Assembly (NCBI GenBank): GCA_025024175.1
Contig: QCXZ01000042.1
Location: 4,171,501 to 4,235,500, forward strand
Source: Rhyzopertha dominica
Lineage: Eukaryota; Arthropoda; Insecta; Coleoptera; Bostrichidae
DNA: 64,000 nucleotides
Reading direction: 5' to 3'
A program made the translations under genes and the position numbers. The first letter of the stretch is position 1. The number at the start of each line of letters is the position of its first letter. A model generated the notes under the pieces. The model did no database searches and was not told the DNA's origin. It saw only the letters and a program-made list of their open reading frames with translations. Of the stretch, positions 32,401-44,821 are shown one piece after another.

Positions 32401-32810
32401 TTAATGGTATGTAAAATATAGCTGTTTTAATGTCTTTAATAATCTATGATAAAAGCATAGATAAATTAATCTATGATAAAAGCTATACAGTGTGCATAAG
32501 TCATTGTCAAAATCCTGGAATGCTCAAAACAATCATTACAAATTAAGCATTACGAGTTTCATAGTTGAATAAACTGGCAAAACATGCCACTTAAAAATGA
32601 AAGGTTTTAAAACAGATTAACAACCATAAAGCACTTTTTAACAATGGGTACAAACGAAAATTATAGACTAGATATTTAAAGAAACAGTATGAAGCTAGAG
32701 TGCAAGAACATACTTTCATCTCACTTCTTGCTAACAACAAGATTTAAACCTGTACTGTTACTTACGAATCAAAGTGCATTCAATGTGATGCTGTATACAT
32801 AGGACATTCT

Positions 32811-34330
32811 GCCGTTCCCGGTTCTGCCGGGCCGAATTCGTCTACGCTGGGTTGGTGGGGTTTTATGCTTATTGCTAGTGGACTGATACGTAGCGTATTT
32901 TACAGGAATTTGGGTATTGGAATGCAAAGGTTTTCAGGCTGCATCTAGTAGCGGATACTTTCTTTATATGCTTGTGTTATATGGTAGCTTCGGCTGCATC
33001 CTCGGACGAGCTGCTGTCTGGGATTGTATACAGGTTTAGAACTTCTTTATTTATTCATTTTATTCAAATCAGCATATTCTCTTCCGAAAATATAGGCGCA
33101 TTTCAAAATAAAATTAGTGGCTAAATAAGTCAGGTGTTGGAGCTAACCGATTTAGGACGTTGGTTTGTACATAAGATAGTTTTAACCTTTACCACTGAAA
33201 AAGACTAGATGTGATAGTGAATATGTCTAATTAGTTATATGACAGGAATATAATGCTAAGGTTAACTCTTTTCTTAAGTACGGCATAAACAATAAACTAA
33301 CATATTTCGAACCACAAAAAAGAAACATTTGCTTTTTTGCGATAACATATGTTTAAACTGAACATCTAGACAATGGTATACAAGAAATCATGTAATCGTA
33401 GCAAGACCGAAAGTACCAAATATACATTGAGAACAGTACCAACAGCAACCCAAACACCTCATAAGATAAATAAGAAAAAAACTACAAATCACATTAGATG
33501 AAACATATGCAAGCGCAGAGGGACCTTGGAAGAAACTATTCAAGAATAACAACCTAAATATAAATCAGGGAAGGAGAAGAAATCCTATCGACAACAAGAG
33601 AAAAGAGTAAGAAACCACTACGGCAAAGCAAAAATACTGCGCCAAAACCAAGAAGATATGGAAACAAACCCACCCACAAAAAATTTTGAACGACCGTAAT
33701 GAATCGTGGAAAAAACCTAATGCACACAGAAGCGTCGACATCACGAAAGAGCAATATAAAAAGGACACATGTATCATAATTGCCGCTTAAAAAAAAAGAA
33801 AATAATAAATGAAGAAGTCTTAAAGCTCTACACAACATCAGACATGATCTCACATGACAAGGAGAACAATGAAGCTAACATCAAACACCGAAACATCTAA
33901 GGAAAACATTCACTGGCTGAATACACCCTGCAAACCTTAGCATATACTACAAAATGTACGACGGCTCAAAGTACGACGACCGTGTGGAGAACAACGGTGG
34001 AGAGAATTATAGCAAAATCAAACGTAACTGAAGAAAAAACAATGGTCAGAAATCGCAAAAGATAAGAAAACAATAATTAAGGGAGTCCCAAAGTTGTATA
34101 CAATCTCAGACAGCAGCTCGTCCCGGAAAGAACAAGAACAATGCAGCCGAACTAAGCTACCATCCATAAAAAAGTATCCGCTGGTTGGATGCCCTGAAAA
34201 GCTCCCCATTACAGTCCCCAAACTCCTGTAACACGCGCTACGTGGGAGCCCACTAGCAACGAGCGTGTAACCCCTCCAACCCAGCGTAGTCGTAGCCGGC
34301 CCGGCGGTATATCCGGGAGCGGCATAAATG
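32811..34330. repeat. Inverted repeat pair (~220-bp arms), unknown element
   Basis: The left arm 32811-33032 and right arm 34093-34330 are inverted copies at roughly 80 percent identity. Shared words: CTACGCTGGGTTGG, TTGCTAGTGG, AGCGGATACTTT and GACGAGCTGCTGTCTG. Both are GC-richer than their surroundings. A CAATCAATCAATCGATC microsatellite lies just outside the right arm (34346-34364), like a LINE or SINE 3' tail. The 110-codon minus frame at 34018-34350 overlaps the right arm and has no recognised domain. The sequence between the arms (33040-34090) shows no recognisable gene. Confidence 0.6.
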
Positions 34331-34369
34331 CCTACCGTACGCTGGTTCAATCAATCAATCGATCAAACG

Positions 34370-37260
34370 TATTTTTAAACTGAATACTTCTACTTAATGT
34401 GTACCTATTTGTAATAGATTCATGTTAACAAAGTGTTGTAAAAATGAAGAAATTGCAATGATTATTTGTACTTATTTTTTGATTTAATCTGTAGATGTGT
34501 ATGATTTTTTTTAAGGATAAGATATGATGATTGTTCAGTGCATATTTTGCGAAATTTTAGTCGAGTGATATGCTCTATGCCAAGTACGTTTGTTTTCTTA
34601 ACAAACATTGCGTATGATTTAAAATATATCAGAAATCTCTCTCATGGAAAACTGTAAACGCTTTTGAAAGAAATTTATGTCAAATAGTCCTAATTTAAAT
34701 TTGAGATTTCCTAAAGTAAAAACTTCAGTTAAATTTTAATTAAAATAGGGACCACTATTCACAGTGCTAAAGATTATATCTTATTGATGAGCTAAATACT
34801 GAATGACCTTATTACTAAGCTTTCGTCTTGCATTCTGACTTCCATATAGGATTAAAATAAATGTTTAGGTATACTTACTATGACCAACGTAGTTCCTTAG
34901 GTTTCCCAGAATGATGCTGAATCTAAAATTAAATAAAGTAAAATTTTAATTAAAAATCTGTATACAGCTAGATACATACATTTCTTACTACCTACTGCTT
35001 TAAATAATACACAGAATTTAATCTTTTATATCAGTTGCAACCAAGCAAAGGGTTGCATTCTATTAACTTTTTTATTAAATAAAAATACTGATGGGTTTGT
35101 TCCCTTAAGCATATTCCAAAATAATATATGACAGAAGAACTTTGAATGCCAGTATCACATGATTTATGGTTAAAAAAAGAAGAGAGTATCGAAATGTGAG
35201 ACTGAAACGGTTTTAGAAACCATTGTTGGATATTTGAAGAATTAAGCTTAATCTCAAGTAGGGCAGTGAATCATACTATTGGGGTTCACAGTGCTTGACA
35301 ATAAGTATATCTGTTTTGAAACACAACAAGATAAAATTACACCCTTTATCTGATGTCTGATCGGCTACTACTTGTTGATGACTTGCAATTCCTACACTTG
35401 TAATTCTGAAAAGTGCGATCAGATTTCAAAACAATTACCGGATGTTTACTGATCGTTTACTGCAAATTACAGCAATCAAAGAAATAATGGTCTGTATTTC
35501 GTTTCTACAACATCTATGTGTTTGATGATCTTAAACAGCATAATGTATTAGACCATCAGGATGCAATTAGTAAATATTCAAATATTATTATTTATGTAAC
35601 ATTGAAGGACTGCTTTAATATTGGGATTAATCATCAAAAGTCGCTGTAAAAATAAATTAATTCATTTTCAAGATCGGTAATATGGTTAAAGCTTATTTGA
35701 TTTGTAAAATCTTGTATTGCATTAAAAGTTACCAATTGCAGAAACATAAGTCTTCGTTCTGCCTACAAGGCATATAAATCTGCCGATATGATATCGTTTT
35801 TTTTACAGTGGCTACACTGCTGGCAAGCAACAGTTACCCACATTGGATTTTATTCAATTTTTGGGTACAATTAAACAAGGTGTATTCTTGGGTTCATGAC
35901 TTGGTCTGTATTCATCAAATTCGCATAGTATCTAGGTCACACCATATATTTCTTATTTTCTCCCGTTTGGCAGACCAATCAGTCAATCATTCTTGAATAC
36001 TAGAACTATGTGAGTGTCACCGTGCTGATGGCAACCAAAATGTCATAGTAGAAACCCAATATGGCAACATCATCAGGTTGTAGTCTCTAACTATTGTCGT
36101 GGTAAAAAGAATTGTAAATATGTAAGAATTAAAGCCAATAATTTCTGTACTATTCTCATAAAAACGTTCAACTCATTTGCGCTTAGATTACTTCTTATGT
36201 AAGTATTAAAGCTATATACAAGCATTCAAAGAACCACTCCAAAGTTAGATAAACTTATTAGATAAACTAAGAATGTAAAAATACCATCTGACTCTTTCCT
36301 TGTTTCCTTTGACGTGAACAATTTATTTCTATCGATTCCTTCACGAGACTGTTTAAATATTTTAGGTAACCCACTACTTCAAAATTCGAATTTATCATTA
36401 TTACAATAAATAATTTGGTGTCTTAACCAGATTTGCACTAGATCAAATATTTTTCTGTTTCAATAATAAATTAAGCTAAGGGTTTTTTCCTTAGTCCACT
36501 TTTAGATGAATTTTCATGCATATTCTCACCTTATGTTATTTTTTGGTAGCGTTATGTCTTTTCTCAGGAAATTAACAAAATCTAAATAACTTATATTTAT
36601 ATACTCTTCACATAATTATGTACATTTTAGTTATGAAACAGAAGTTTCTTTTGAAATTTTCAGGAAACTAACTCGTACAAAGAACATTGTTAAACCGAAA
36701 AATGCATTTCACTAGTGTCCCTAAGAAATTATTCTATTGCATGCAATAACCGTTTCCTGACCCTTCAGGTATTGAAAGCTTAACGGTACCGGTCAAGATA
36801 ACTATCTCTTTGTCGGTAAACCCCAGTAATAAAAATATGTTTGTCCGGGATGCATTTGTAGCGTATTGCGGGTTTTCCCAACTATGAATCATAAAGGGGT
36901 GTTTTTACCTCCAGAAACGTTTACTTGGTAAGCAGTTTAGTTTTATCACAGAAGTTCTGTCACAGACTCGGTAAGAGAAACATCTATGTACACTTGGCCC
37001 AAGTTAAAATGGAACGAGCAAATTACAGTTAGGGCCTTACCGACTCTTTTTCTTAAAATAAAATCCCTGTCGTTAGAGGGCGCTACCACAGATGTGTTAT
37101 TACGTCGAGACCCTCAAGAGCGAAGAGCTGTCCGGTATTTGTGTGGCCCACCTGTCACCAATTTTATGACTAGCAAACAAATAAACCCTTGCAATTAGAA
37201 TTTATTGCTTTTCTCCTTAGTGGATACATTTCTGGATACTATTTCTTACACTAGAGCCTG
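34370..37260. other. Intergenic DNA, mostly featureless
   Basis: AT-rich. Holds the left copy of a short direct repeat (36140-36262). Small open frames (60-70 codons) carry no motif. Confidence 0.4.
36140..36262 (+). repeat. 125-bp direct repeat, also downstream of copy 3
   Basis: AATTTCTGTACTATTCTCAT through AACCACTCCAAAGTTAGATA matches 45487-45612 with scattered differences. The second copy lies just downstream of paralogue copy 3, so this may mark a segmental duplication or simply a short repeat. Confidence 0.6.
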
Positions 37261-37279
37261 AGTGTTACTGCATGGCAAG

Positions 37280-39460
37280 GTGAATTACTTCCACATCCAA
37301 CGGATGGGAAGTATTGTATCGCGAAAAAAAAAATCAAAATTTTTTATTTGCTCATTCGCTTTAAAATGGTCGAAAACGCAAAAAAAACAAAATTTGAGCA
37401 AAAACAAATTTCTTGTCTGTGTGTCTGTGGTTTTGTTTGTGGACACGATAACTTTCGAAAGACTTAATATATGAACTTGAAATTTGGCAAACGTATAAAT
37501 CTCAACTACCCAAAGCGACCTATTGTTTGTGGGGTAAGTAGCAGGGGCGCCGACTCCATGGGTGCTCGGGTGCTCCAGCACCCACGAGAAGTAAATTGTG
37601 GGTGCGGAGCACCCACGACCAAATAGGCTTCAACACATGTATCATAAATTCAAACTGACTTATCACAGATATAAAAAAGAACTCTTTGTCAAATTTATCA
37701 AATTAGAGCGTCTACAGTGCTGTCAGATGATTCAAACCCACCCAGCCTTGTTTTAGAATTTCTTGTGAAAGCAAGTACGTGGAAATGTTGCTCAGTTTTT
37801 TAATATCTGATTTTTTTATTTATTATATTGGAATTTAGATTTATGTGAACCATTTCAAGTATTAATCTCTTGTTTGTATTACTTTCTTTATCCTGAATTT
37901 TCACATTATCCCACTTAATGTGATGTCCATGTGTTCAGTAAGTGAACATCTATCCCTTTGTTTAGTTATATCACTTTTGTAGACGCCAATCTATTAACCA
38001 TCCATTGTGATACCTGTCCTATGTGTACTTGCCTTCACAATCCTCATATTCCAAACATATATTATAGAACATTTGCATGATATTTTGCAGGTATTTTTGA
38101 TTTTAGTGTTGCGAGTAGGGTTGAGCCATCCTTTTTGTTCTCAATTGTAATTTTTATGTTTTCATTTTTTAAACGTTCTGAATAATTTTGTTGTCAATCC
38201 AGTAATGTTTGGTAGGGATACATACATTCTATGATCTACTGTTTGTAGGTTTTTGTCAACCCTAGGATCATGATTTACCCTCTGCCCCACGTCACTCTGC
38301 ATACTACCGTTAGCTGTGTTTGCGTTACATGAAGTGTTGATAAGTCAGTAGTAGAATAGAAGATTTTATTTATCAACGCTCTCAGGTATGAATTGTGTAT
38401 TAGTAAATTTTCTAATTTTTTTAAATTTTTTCTCAATAAATTGTGAATATTTTATTTTAATAATTCTATGTTTCATCTGTTTCACAAAGTTTATTTTAAC
38501 TTGTGTCGAATGATTTGAGACGTAGTTTATATACCTCCCCGATGAGGTTGGTTTCCGTTACCAATGCAGTATTATTTTATAATTTTTTCGTATATCTTTG
38601 GTTTCAAAAAAGAGTACTCCACATTCTACCTCTCGTTCTGTAGTGAATTGAAGACAGTTTCTTTCATAAAAAAGTTTGTCGATGACTAATGCTGGTACCA
38701 ATAAAGGCACTAGGACAAATCTAGCATTTTTGTACTTATTTTTTTTCTCTTACGTATCTTTCTATTTATATCATACATATTCAGTATTCATATTGCATGT
38801 GTACCTATTGAGCTCTATTGGACGGATTGATAGATACTTTCACGATTATGTTAGCATGAGCACCCACGAGGTTTTCTAAAAGCTGGCGCTCCTGGTAAGT
38901 AGGGTATCGGGAAGGGGGCGAAATTGGGGGGTAACTACCCTTTTTTGCAAATTTTTATTTTTTTTCATTTTAGTATATGATTACTAGTATAACTGCGAGT
39001 ATAATTAGTTCTTATAAATTTTCGGTACAGCAAACTGTTTAGAAGATGTTAGAAAACGGTTATATCTCCGAATATATTTAATATATTCAAAAAATGAAAA
39101 TACCATCAGATAGGAAATAAAATTTCTCACAAAAAGTGTCTTAGAAAATTTATCCAAAATTTTGACATTTTCGAAATATTTCCAAAAAACCTATTTTGGA
39201 CCCTACTCGTACGATTTTTTTTAAATTTTGGTATTATAAAGAAAATCAAATTTCTGATCAGAAAGCACTCTTGCAATTTTTTGTTAAGTTAATAATTTCC
39301 GAGTTATTTGTAAAAAACCGATTATAAAAATTTATATATTTTTGCTAATATCACCAGGACTGTTTGTCTTAGAGAAAATATGTAGAGAGAAAAAATGCTC
39401 AAAAGCTGATTACTAATCGTATAGTATAAAAAATAAAAACGTAAATGTCATTTTGAAAAT
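37280..39460 (+). repeat. 0.85-kb dispersed repeat, copy Y, split by a hAT
   Basis: Homologous to 19810-20660 in inverse orientation. 37280-37541 covers one end (GATGGGAAGTATTGTATCGCG, GACACGATAACTTTCGAAAG, CTCAACTACCCAAAGCGACC), and the remainder (GGGTATCGGGAAGGGGGCG, GGACTGTTTGTCTTAG, AAAACGTAAATGTCATTTTG) resumes at 38903 after the hAT insertion. Confidence 0.8.
37542..38894. mobile_element. hAT-type element (1353 bp), non-autonomous
   Basis: Ends CAGGGGCGCCGACT (left) and AGCTGGCGCTCCTG (right), 11 of 14 paired, between perfect 8-bp duplications GTAAGTAG (37534-37541 and 38895-38902). The left end continues into GC-rich CACCC-rich sequence (GGGTGCTCGGGTGCTCCAGC) and the right end has GAGCACCCACGAGG, a typical hAT subterminal layout. 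No transposase frame is seen. Confidence 0.88.
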
Positions 39461-39469
39461 TGTATGTGG

Positions 39470-39850
39470 AACTATTGATTCAATTTGCCGCGGTTTTATT
39501 TGGAAATAGATACACCCATACTTGCATGGGAAATAGAAACATATATCTGGCAATCACAGTGTATGAGTCATATTGTTCACACGCATTAAGGATTTGTTGT
39601 ATTTCACTAAAAGTCATATTATTCCACTTATTAATTTGTTTCTGTACATATAACACAATACCTCTGTCACAAATATTTGATACTTTACATACCCCGTAAA
39701 AATAAGAGACGTGGGCAAAATTCTACACATCTAAGTTCAGTATAGTTTTAACGCTGTTTGAAAATTACCGTTAGGTCGAAGCAATCTTCAGAACTACCTA
39801 ATAAAAAGTGTGAAACAAAACACAATGAAACAATCGACTTGTTTACAACC
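39470..39850. other. Intergenic DNA, nothing recognised
   Basis: A 79-codon plus-strand frame (39460-39699) has no motif. Confidence 0.35.
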
Positions 39851-39854
39851 TATT

Positions 39855-40010
39855 TAAATGATTCAAAATGGTTCCCAACAAGTGCACATTTTAAAGCTTT
39901 CGACATATAATTGCTAGCCAGTACTCTGACATACATTTGCTTATCAATTTTTCATTAGTTTTACTCAGGTTGCCTAGTTTTGGAAGTATAATATGCGAAA
40001 TAGCGTTTTT
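39855..40010 (-). pseudogene. Possible transposase C-terminal scrap
   Basis: The minus strand reads SNYMSKALKCALVGNHFESFK and a stop. The spacing and the G-N-H-F-E ending resemble mariner-type transposase tails (compare GNNFETLL at 22469). Too short to be certain. Confidence 0.35.
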
Positions 40011-40299
40011 TTTACTGTAAAAGATTGTACCACATGTTACTCATCAAATGGAACAGAATGTAGGTAACCGACAAATAATATGGGGTATCTGTTTAAAAAT
40101 TAAATGTTTCCCACGTATTAAATTTATCAAAAATTGCTAAGTTGCTACAACAATTTCTAAAATGAATTTGGTAGATACTTATATAGTGAACAGAATTAGG
40201 CAAATTCATTCTAAAAGTAACAATAGAAACAGCAAGTAGATACCTTCCAGTCATGCGGATGCTGTTAATCTTTTTTTNAAAATATGCAATCATTANAGC

Positions 40300-40610
40300 T
40301 TAGGAAAGAGTCGGAATATTTCAAAAACCGTTCGCATTTGAGGCGCATTATGTGTTCACAAGTTACACAATACAATCAATAAGCCACAAATTCAAAAATA
40401 AGATCATATAAAAAGTGTTTCGGTTAAATAATAGATAACGGGAATACTATTAAATTATTTGATAGAGCACTCCTGAAATCGGGCGGGCGCCAACTAACGT
40501 GAATGGCCAACTAATCACCTGCTATGAACGAACGACCGATGAATTCATCACTGCAGACAGCACAGCTAACCACCGTTTTTCATCTCCTAATCTCCCCAAG
40601 ATATCTACTG
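40300..40610. other. Intergenic DNA, nothing recognised
   Basis: AT-rich with ambiguous N bases nearby; no feature seen. Confidence 0.35.
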
Positions 40611-40619
40611 ATTATTGCT

Positions 40620-40970
40620 TTTTTCAAACTTCTAATTGAGAAATTGAAAAGCCTGATAAAATACAAAATATACAGGTAGTACAGTAATTGCTGAAAGAGA
40701 AAAATAAAACATACGTTAACGAAATTGCTATTAAAAGCATCTGTTGAAATGACAGGAAAAATAAGCAGAATTAGTCAAATTGTCAACAGCGCCTGTTTTC
40801 GAAATGGGCAAGGTAGCACTTCACTTACACAATAATTTTTGTTATTGTCAGTCGACTGTATTATAACGTAGTTTAATTTTTCTACTGCAGAAAATGGTAT
40901 ATCTCTTGAACAGTTGATTTGAAACGAATATGCTAGTAACATTTTTTATTTAGTCCACATAAAAAAGTTA
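40620..40970 (+). repeat. ~340-bp direct repeat, copy 1
   Basis: Aligned with 51068-51400. Landmarks: CTTCTAATTGAG, ACGAAATTGCTATTAA, GTCAAATTGTCAACAGC, CTGCAGAAAATGGTATATCT, and AACATTTTTTA. Roughly 80 percent identical. Non-coding; class unknown. Confidence 0.7.
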
Positions 40971-40979
40971 AGTACATTT

Positions 40980-42170
40980 TAATGTAAAAATTTAAAAGTT
41001 CTGCAACAAAGACGTATATATCCGGTGCGATTAAAGTAAGATTTAAGCATCAACTTTCAACAAAAAAAAATTATTTTCAAAATTTAACCTATTTTAAATT
41101 CGAATAATAATGCTCTGGTCTCGTCACTGATATGATATATTTGGCCATGTTCTTCGTACTGTAAACATTATTGGCTATGGTAATTGAATTACCATATACG
41201 ATTATACATTTGAATGACCATACCTAAAAGTTTGAATTTGAAATATACTGTAATGTTTAATGAAAGCATTTCAATTTGCTCATTTGTTCGCAGAGGCATA
41301 ATACTTAACATGTAATTATATCTTGTGGAATATTTCTGTTCACAAAAGCTGTCGATAAATTTTTAGAAGAAGCAACTATGGAGCTATGCGGTAATGAGCG
41401 CCTATGTTAGGTGGATCAAACGGTAAATAAATATTAAAGTATTTAAATTAAAATCTGTAAATAAGTTGCATTGAAGAAAACCAGAATGGTGTTTCTTAAG
41501 CAGGTAAGAAATCGCTGTAAACCATTCGCCAAACTCTCCTGCTGCTACTAGGGGTTGTATATTTTATTGCGGTGTAATTTATGGCCTCTTTAACCACTAA
41601 CGCATTTTAATAACTTTACGGATCGGGTGAAAAGCGGGTGGCTATCGTCCACCTCTCTAGGCGTTTGAAACAACATTCTGGTACAGCACCCTCTAGCGAT
41701 AAGGAGAACTGAAGTAAGATAACGTGTCGGTAACAACTACTCGTTGCATAAAGTTTTTTGCCGAGTGTACATTGAAGCTAAAGATTTGCCTAATTTCAAT
41801 GCCGATCATGTTCGACAACCTTAAGTAACAACACTACATTTGTTTTCTCATAGTTTTCATATTCATAATAAATATCATATCTATATCCAAATTTGCTTCC
41901 TAAGGGAGCGACAGTCCTTTAAAGATACAATCCCAAACACCGTTTTTATTTAACTTCTCTGAAAGTTTTAGGTATAATTAAATCAAATTACGTACATTTA
42001 CCAAACTCTGTGTGATAAAAAAGATGGTCTAAGAACAATTTCAAAATTTTATTTATAAACAGTTTAAAATGGAGGAGGTGGGGGTTATTATAACTTTTTT
42101 GTGATTGACTTTTTTCAAATTTTGTTTAGAAAATTAAATACTTTATCAATATTTACACAAAAAATGCGCT
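40980..42170. other. Intergenic DNA, nothing recognised
   Basis: AT-rich, no gene-like frame. Confidence 0.4.
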
Positions 42171-42171
42171 C

Positions 42172-43648
42172 TTGTCAGATTTCGGTAGAATGCATCATTT
42201 TCGAGTGAAATCGATTGCACGCTTTTTTGTTATTGTCGGATAATGACAGTATAAAAAATCGATCGGTATCGGAGTGTGTCATGGCATAACAAACATGTAG
42301 ACTCATTAGCCTAATGTGTGTTTTAACCACTTTCAAAATTATCTTACTCGCATTTTACACTCCAAACTCAACAATTGAAGAAAATTATTAATCAATTACT
42401 TATGTTAATGATGAAATTAGCAGAATAAATACTTAACACATTAGTTAATTATGGCGATTGTTCAAAATGTGATCCCTCGCCCTATCTGCAACTGAAAACA
42501 TTGCTGTTTGGATGGTATTATGGTCAGCTCGTGATCAGGTAGCTGATTCCATAATTTTACGAATCAATTCATCTCTGGGTTAATATATCTCAGCCTACAC
42601 TAAACTTTTCATGCGTCCTCAAAGAAAAAAGTCATAAAGAATTAGGTCAGGTGACCTTGGTGGGCACGAAATCAAACTTATTAGTAAAAGTATTATTTAA
42701 ATATCTTCTGAAAGTTTTACGAAAATGGGGAGGAGCACCACCTAACTGTCCTGGCAAATTGTTTCATAAAAATGATCTGATATTAATCTATCTTCAAATA
42801 CGAATGGCCCAATAATAAGTTCATCGTTAATCATACCACACCAAACATTTACCGAAAAACAATGTTGAAAATGCTTTTCTTTTGTATCACAAGGATTTTC
42901 AAATGCCCAAGTGTGTGAGTTTCGAGTATTGGTAGTCCCATCTCTGGTAAAGGTAGCTTCAGGCGGAAGAGATTGGATGGACTGGATGTGGTATGGGTAC
43001 ATACATAACAAAATTTTGTAATGCTCTCCACACTGTCATCCGACTAACACCAACACAACTGGATAACCTCCGTAAGCTTGTAAAACGACTGTCTTCAATA
43101 ATATTCAGGATAACTTCCCCTTCTGCAAGTTCTTGCTCTACGGGACGTTCTGCATTTGCTTTTGGAAATGTATCATTTCGAGACAAATGTCGATGAACAT
43201 TGCTGAATACCTTCCGATGCGGCGTTCTGTGAGTGGGACACCTTAGCTGATATTGACGTACCATCTCTCTTGCATTGCCGTTACAGTATCGTAAAATGAA
43301 GTGAATAGCTGCATACTAGCTATTCGAAAACGTAGCCATAGTCTAAAGAACAAATGCAACAAACGTCAAAAGGTAAATAAAAAATGATATTGATAAACTG
43401 CCTACTAAATTTATTTTTGGGAAGTAATAATTGGCATATAATTTTTAATATTGATTTTTGGACCGAATATGTGAGTAAGATATTTTTAAAGTCGTTAAAA
43501 CACATTAGACTAATGAGGCTGTATGTTTGTCAAGACATGACACGCACTGATGCTGATCGATTTTTTATACTATCATTATCCGACCGCAGCAAAAAAGCCT
43601 GCATCAACTTAACTCGAAAATGGTGCATTTTACCGAAGTGTGACAATA
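42172..43648 (-). mobile_element. Mariner-type element with ~185-bp terminal inverted repeats
   Basis: Left arm 42172-42358 and right arm 43463-43648 mirror one another: TTGTCAGATTTCGGTAGAATGCA at the left against the inverse of TGCATTTTACCGAAGTGTGACAA at the right, continuing through TCGGATAATGACAGTATAAAAA, and on to ATCTTACTC. Between them lies a degenerate minus-strand transposase. A target duplication was not clear. Confidence 0.8.
42600..43264 (-). pseudogene. Tc1/mariner-type transposase, broken
   Basis: The frame from 43264 has ERPVEQELAEGEVILNIIED and RRLSSCVGVSRMTVWRAL, a helix-turn-helix. A second frame (43011-42742) has ATFTRDGTTNTRNSHTWAFE, HFQHCFSVNVWCGMINDEL and IIGPFVF, the core of the DDE domain. 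Further left, GAPPHFRKTFRRYLNN and PPRSPDLILYDFF appear in shifted frames. A deletion removes the middle between the two frames. The third catalytic block PDLxxxD is visible. Related in type to the relic at 24140-24640. Confidence 0.75.
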
Positions 43649-43783
43649 GTATATTATGTTATGAGGAGATAAAGTGAACTTTTATGTAGCAAGGCTGGAG
43701 TTTAACTGCCGAGCTTGCGAGGCAGATAGGTCCAGCCGCGCTACATAAAGTCACTTTAGCTCCAAATAACATATGCTATTTTT
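43649..43783. repeat. Nested hairpin, MITE-like
   Basis: Outer arms TATGTTATGAGGAGATAAAGTG and the inverse of CACTTTAGCTCCAAATAACATA, then TTTATGTAGC with GCTACATAAA, then GCTGGA with TCCAGC, then CTGCC with GGCAG around a 10-nt loop. Directly abuts the right end of the mariner-type element. Confidence 0.65.
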
Positions 43784-44017
43784 TTTAAACGTCGACAAAG
43801 AATCTAGCACTAATTAAAAATTTGAGTAATTTTAAATTTGCGTATCGTGCTTCAGTGATTATTTTAGTTTGCTCTGGGAAAGGTTTCTCTAGTGACGAAA
43901 TGTAAACAACCAGAAAAATAATTTGATGTGTCACAAAACCTGGCTGCATTTTGTAAGTTTTTCTGAATATTCTAAAAATATTTCCCATTGGAACTAATCA
44001 TTTTGCAGTTTTCGCCA

Positions 44018-44098
44018 TGTCAGACATCGAATGCACGCCCCCTGAAGTGGCTGAGGCCGCTTCAGAAGTTGTAAATAATTTAATCAAGTTTCCTTAAT
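44018..44098 (+). pseudogene. Possible N-terminus of a tyrosine-recombinase-like element
   Basis: A 26-codon frame MSDIECTPPEVAEAASEVVN... resembles the start of insect Crypton-like/tyrosine-recombinase proteins (MSDIE..., acidic then LLP), but it stops early and the rest is not recognisable. Could be chance. Tentative. Confidence 0.25.
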
Positions 44099-44520
44099 AT
44101 TTGCCGCCGTGGCTGCAAATGATTTTTGCTGCGTATATGCAGCAAAAGTGAGTGTCATTGTTGCTAAGATATAATTTGACACTTTGGCTCCTATGCTAGC
44201 TGCAGAAAATTGCCACTTTAATGACGTTTGAAAAATAAATTATAATGAGTTTTACCTCCACACCCGCCATTTTACCTGAGCCACGATTTGAGCGCCTCAC
44301 CGTTAGTTCAGTTTATAGTTCGCGAGTTGCAAAACTAAATTGATGAGAAAGCAGATTCTATCACTATCGTGATAGAATAGTCCTTGTGAAATTTCCCTGA
44401 ATTATGTTCCAACTTATTGGCCAATATTGCATAACGTTCTTTTAATACTGTTCCAGTAATGTATCCCAGAAGGGAGGGTATTATTGACAAATATGAAGAT
44501 GTCGTTGTTAGGACATAGGG

Positions 44521-44540
44521 TGTTGTTGTTGTTGTTGTTT
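44521..44540. repeat. TTG/GTT microsatellite
   Basis: Run of about six GTT/TTG units. Confidence 0.8.
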
Positions 44541-44630
44541 TTAAGCATGTGTGCACGTGTACAAAAATACATGTAAACATAACAACCCATAGCAAGTACG
44601 CATTTGATCAATGAGTTGCAGGTTTCCAAA

Positions 44631-44768
44631 AGAAACACTTCTAATTCGATTGCAATCAAATTTTAAAAACACTGCCTTCTGTTCGTCCACTGATAAAGCT
44701 TTCAAACGCTAGTATTTAATGATAACACTTTAATTTTGAAGGATATATAGTCGCAAAGGATATATAAA
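44631..44768 (+). promoter_or_regulatory. Promoter of copy 3: distal block, GATA, TATA
   Basis: AGAAACACTT at 44631-44640, then AATCAAATTTTAAAAACACTG and TCTGTTCG. GATAACA at 44721-44727; TATATAAA at 44761-44768 (40 bp after the GATA start). Same order as copies 1 and 4. Confidence 0.7.
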
Positions 44769-44821
44769 CCACCACCTGCAAATACAGTTCATCGTACAGT
44801 GTTTTCATCATCAGTTCCAAA

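Noticed and set aside
34018..34350. 110-codon minus frame in the GC-rich arm
   Set aside because: Overlaps an inverted repeat arm whose other copy is not open in the same frame; no recognised domain.
36010..36100. Possible relic of the secreted-protein family on the minus strand
   Set aside because: ATTTTGGTTGCC with neighbouring matches to the GYVEGEILVAA region is only about ten residues long and is followed by unrelated sequence; chance cannot be excluded.
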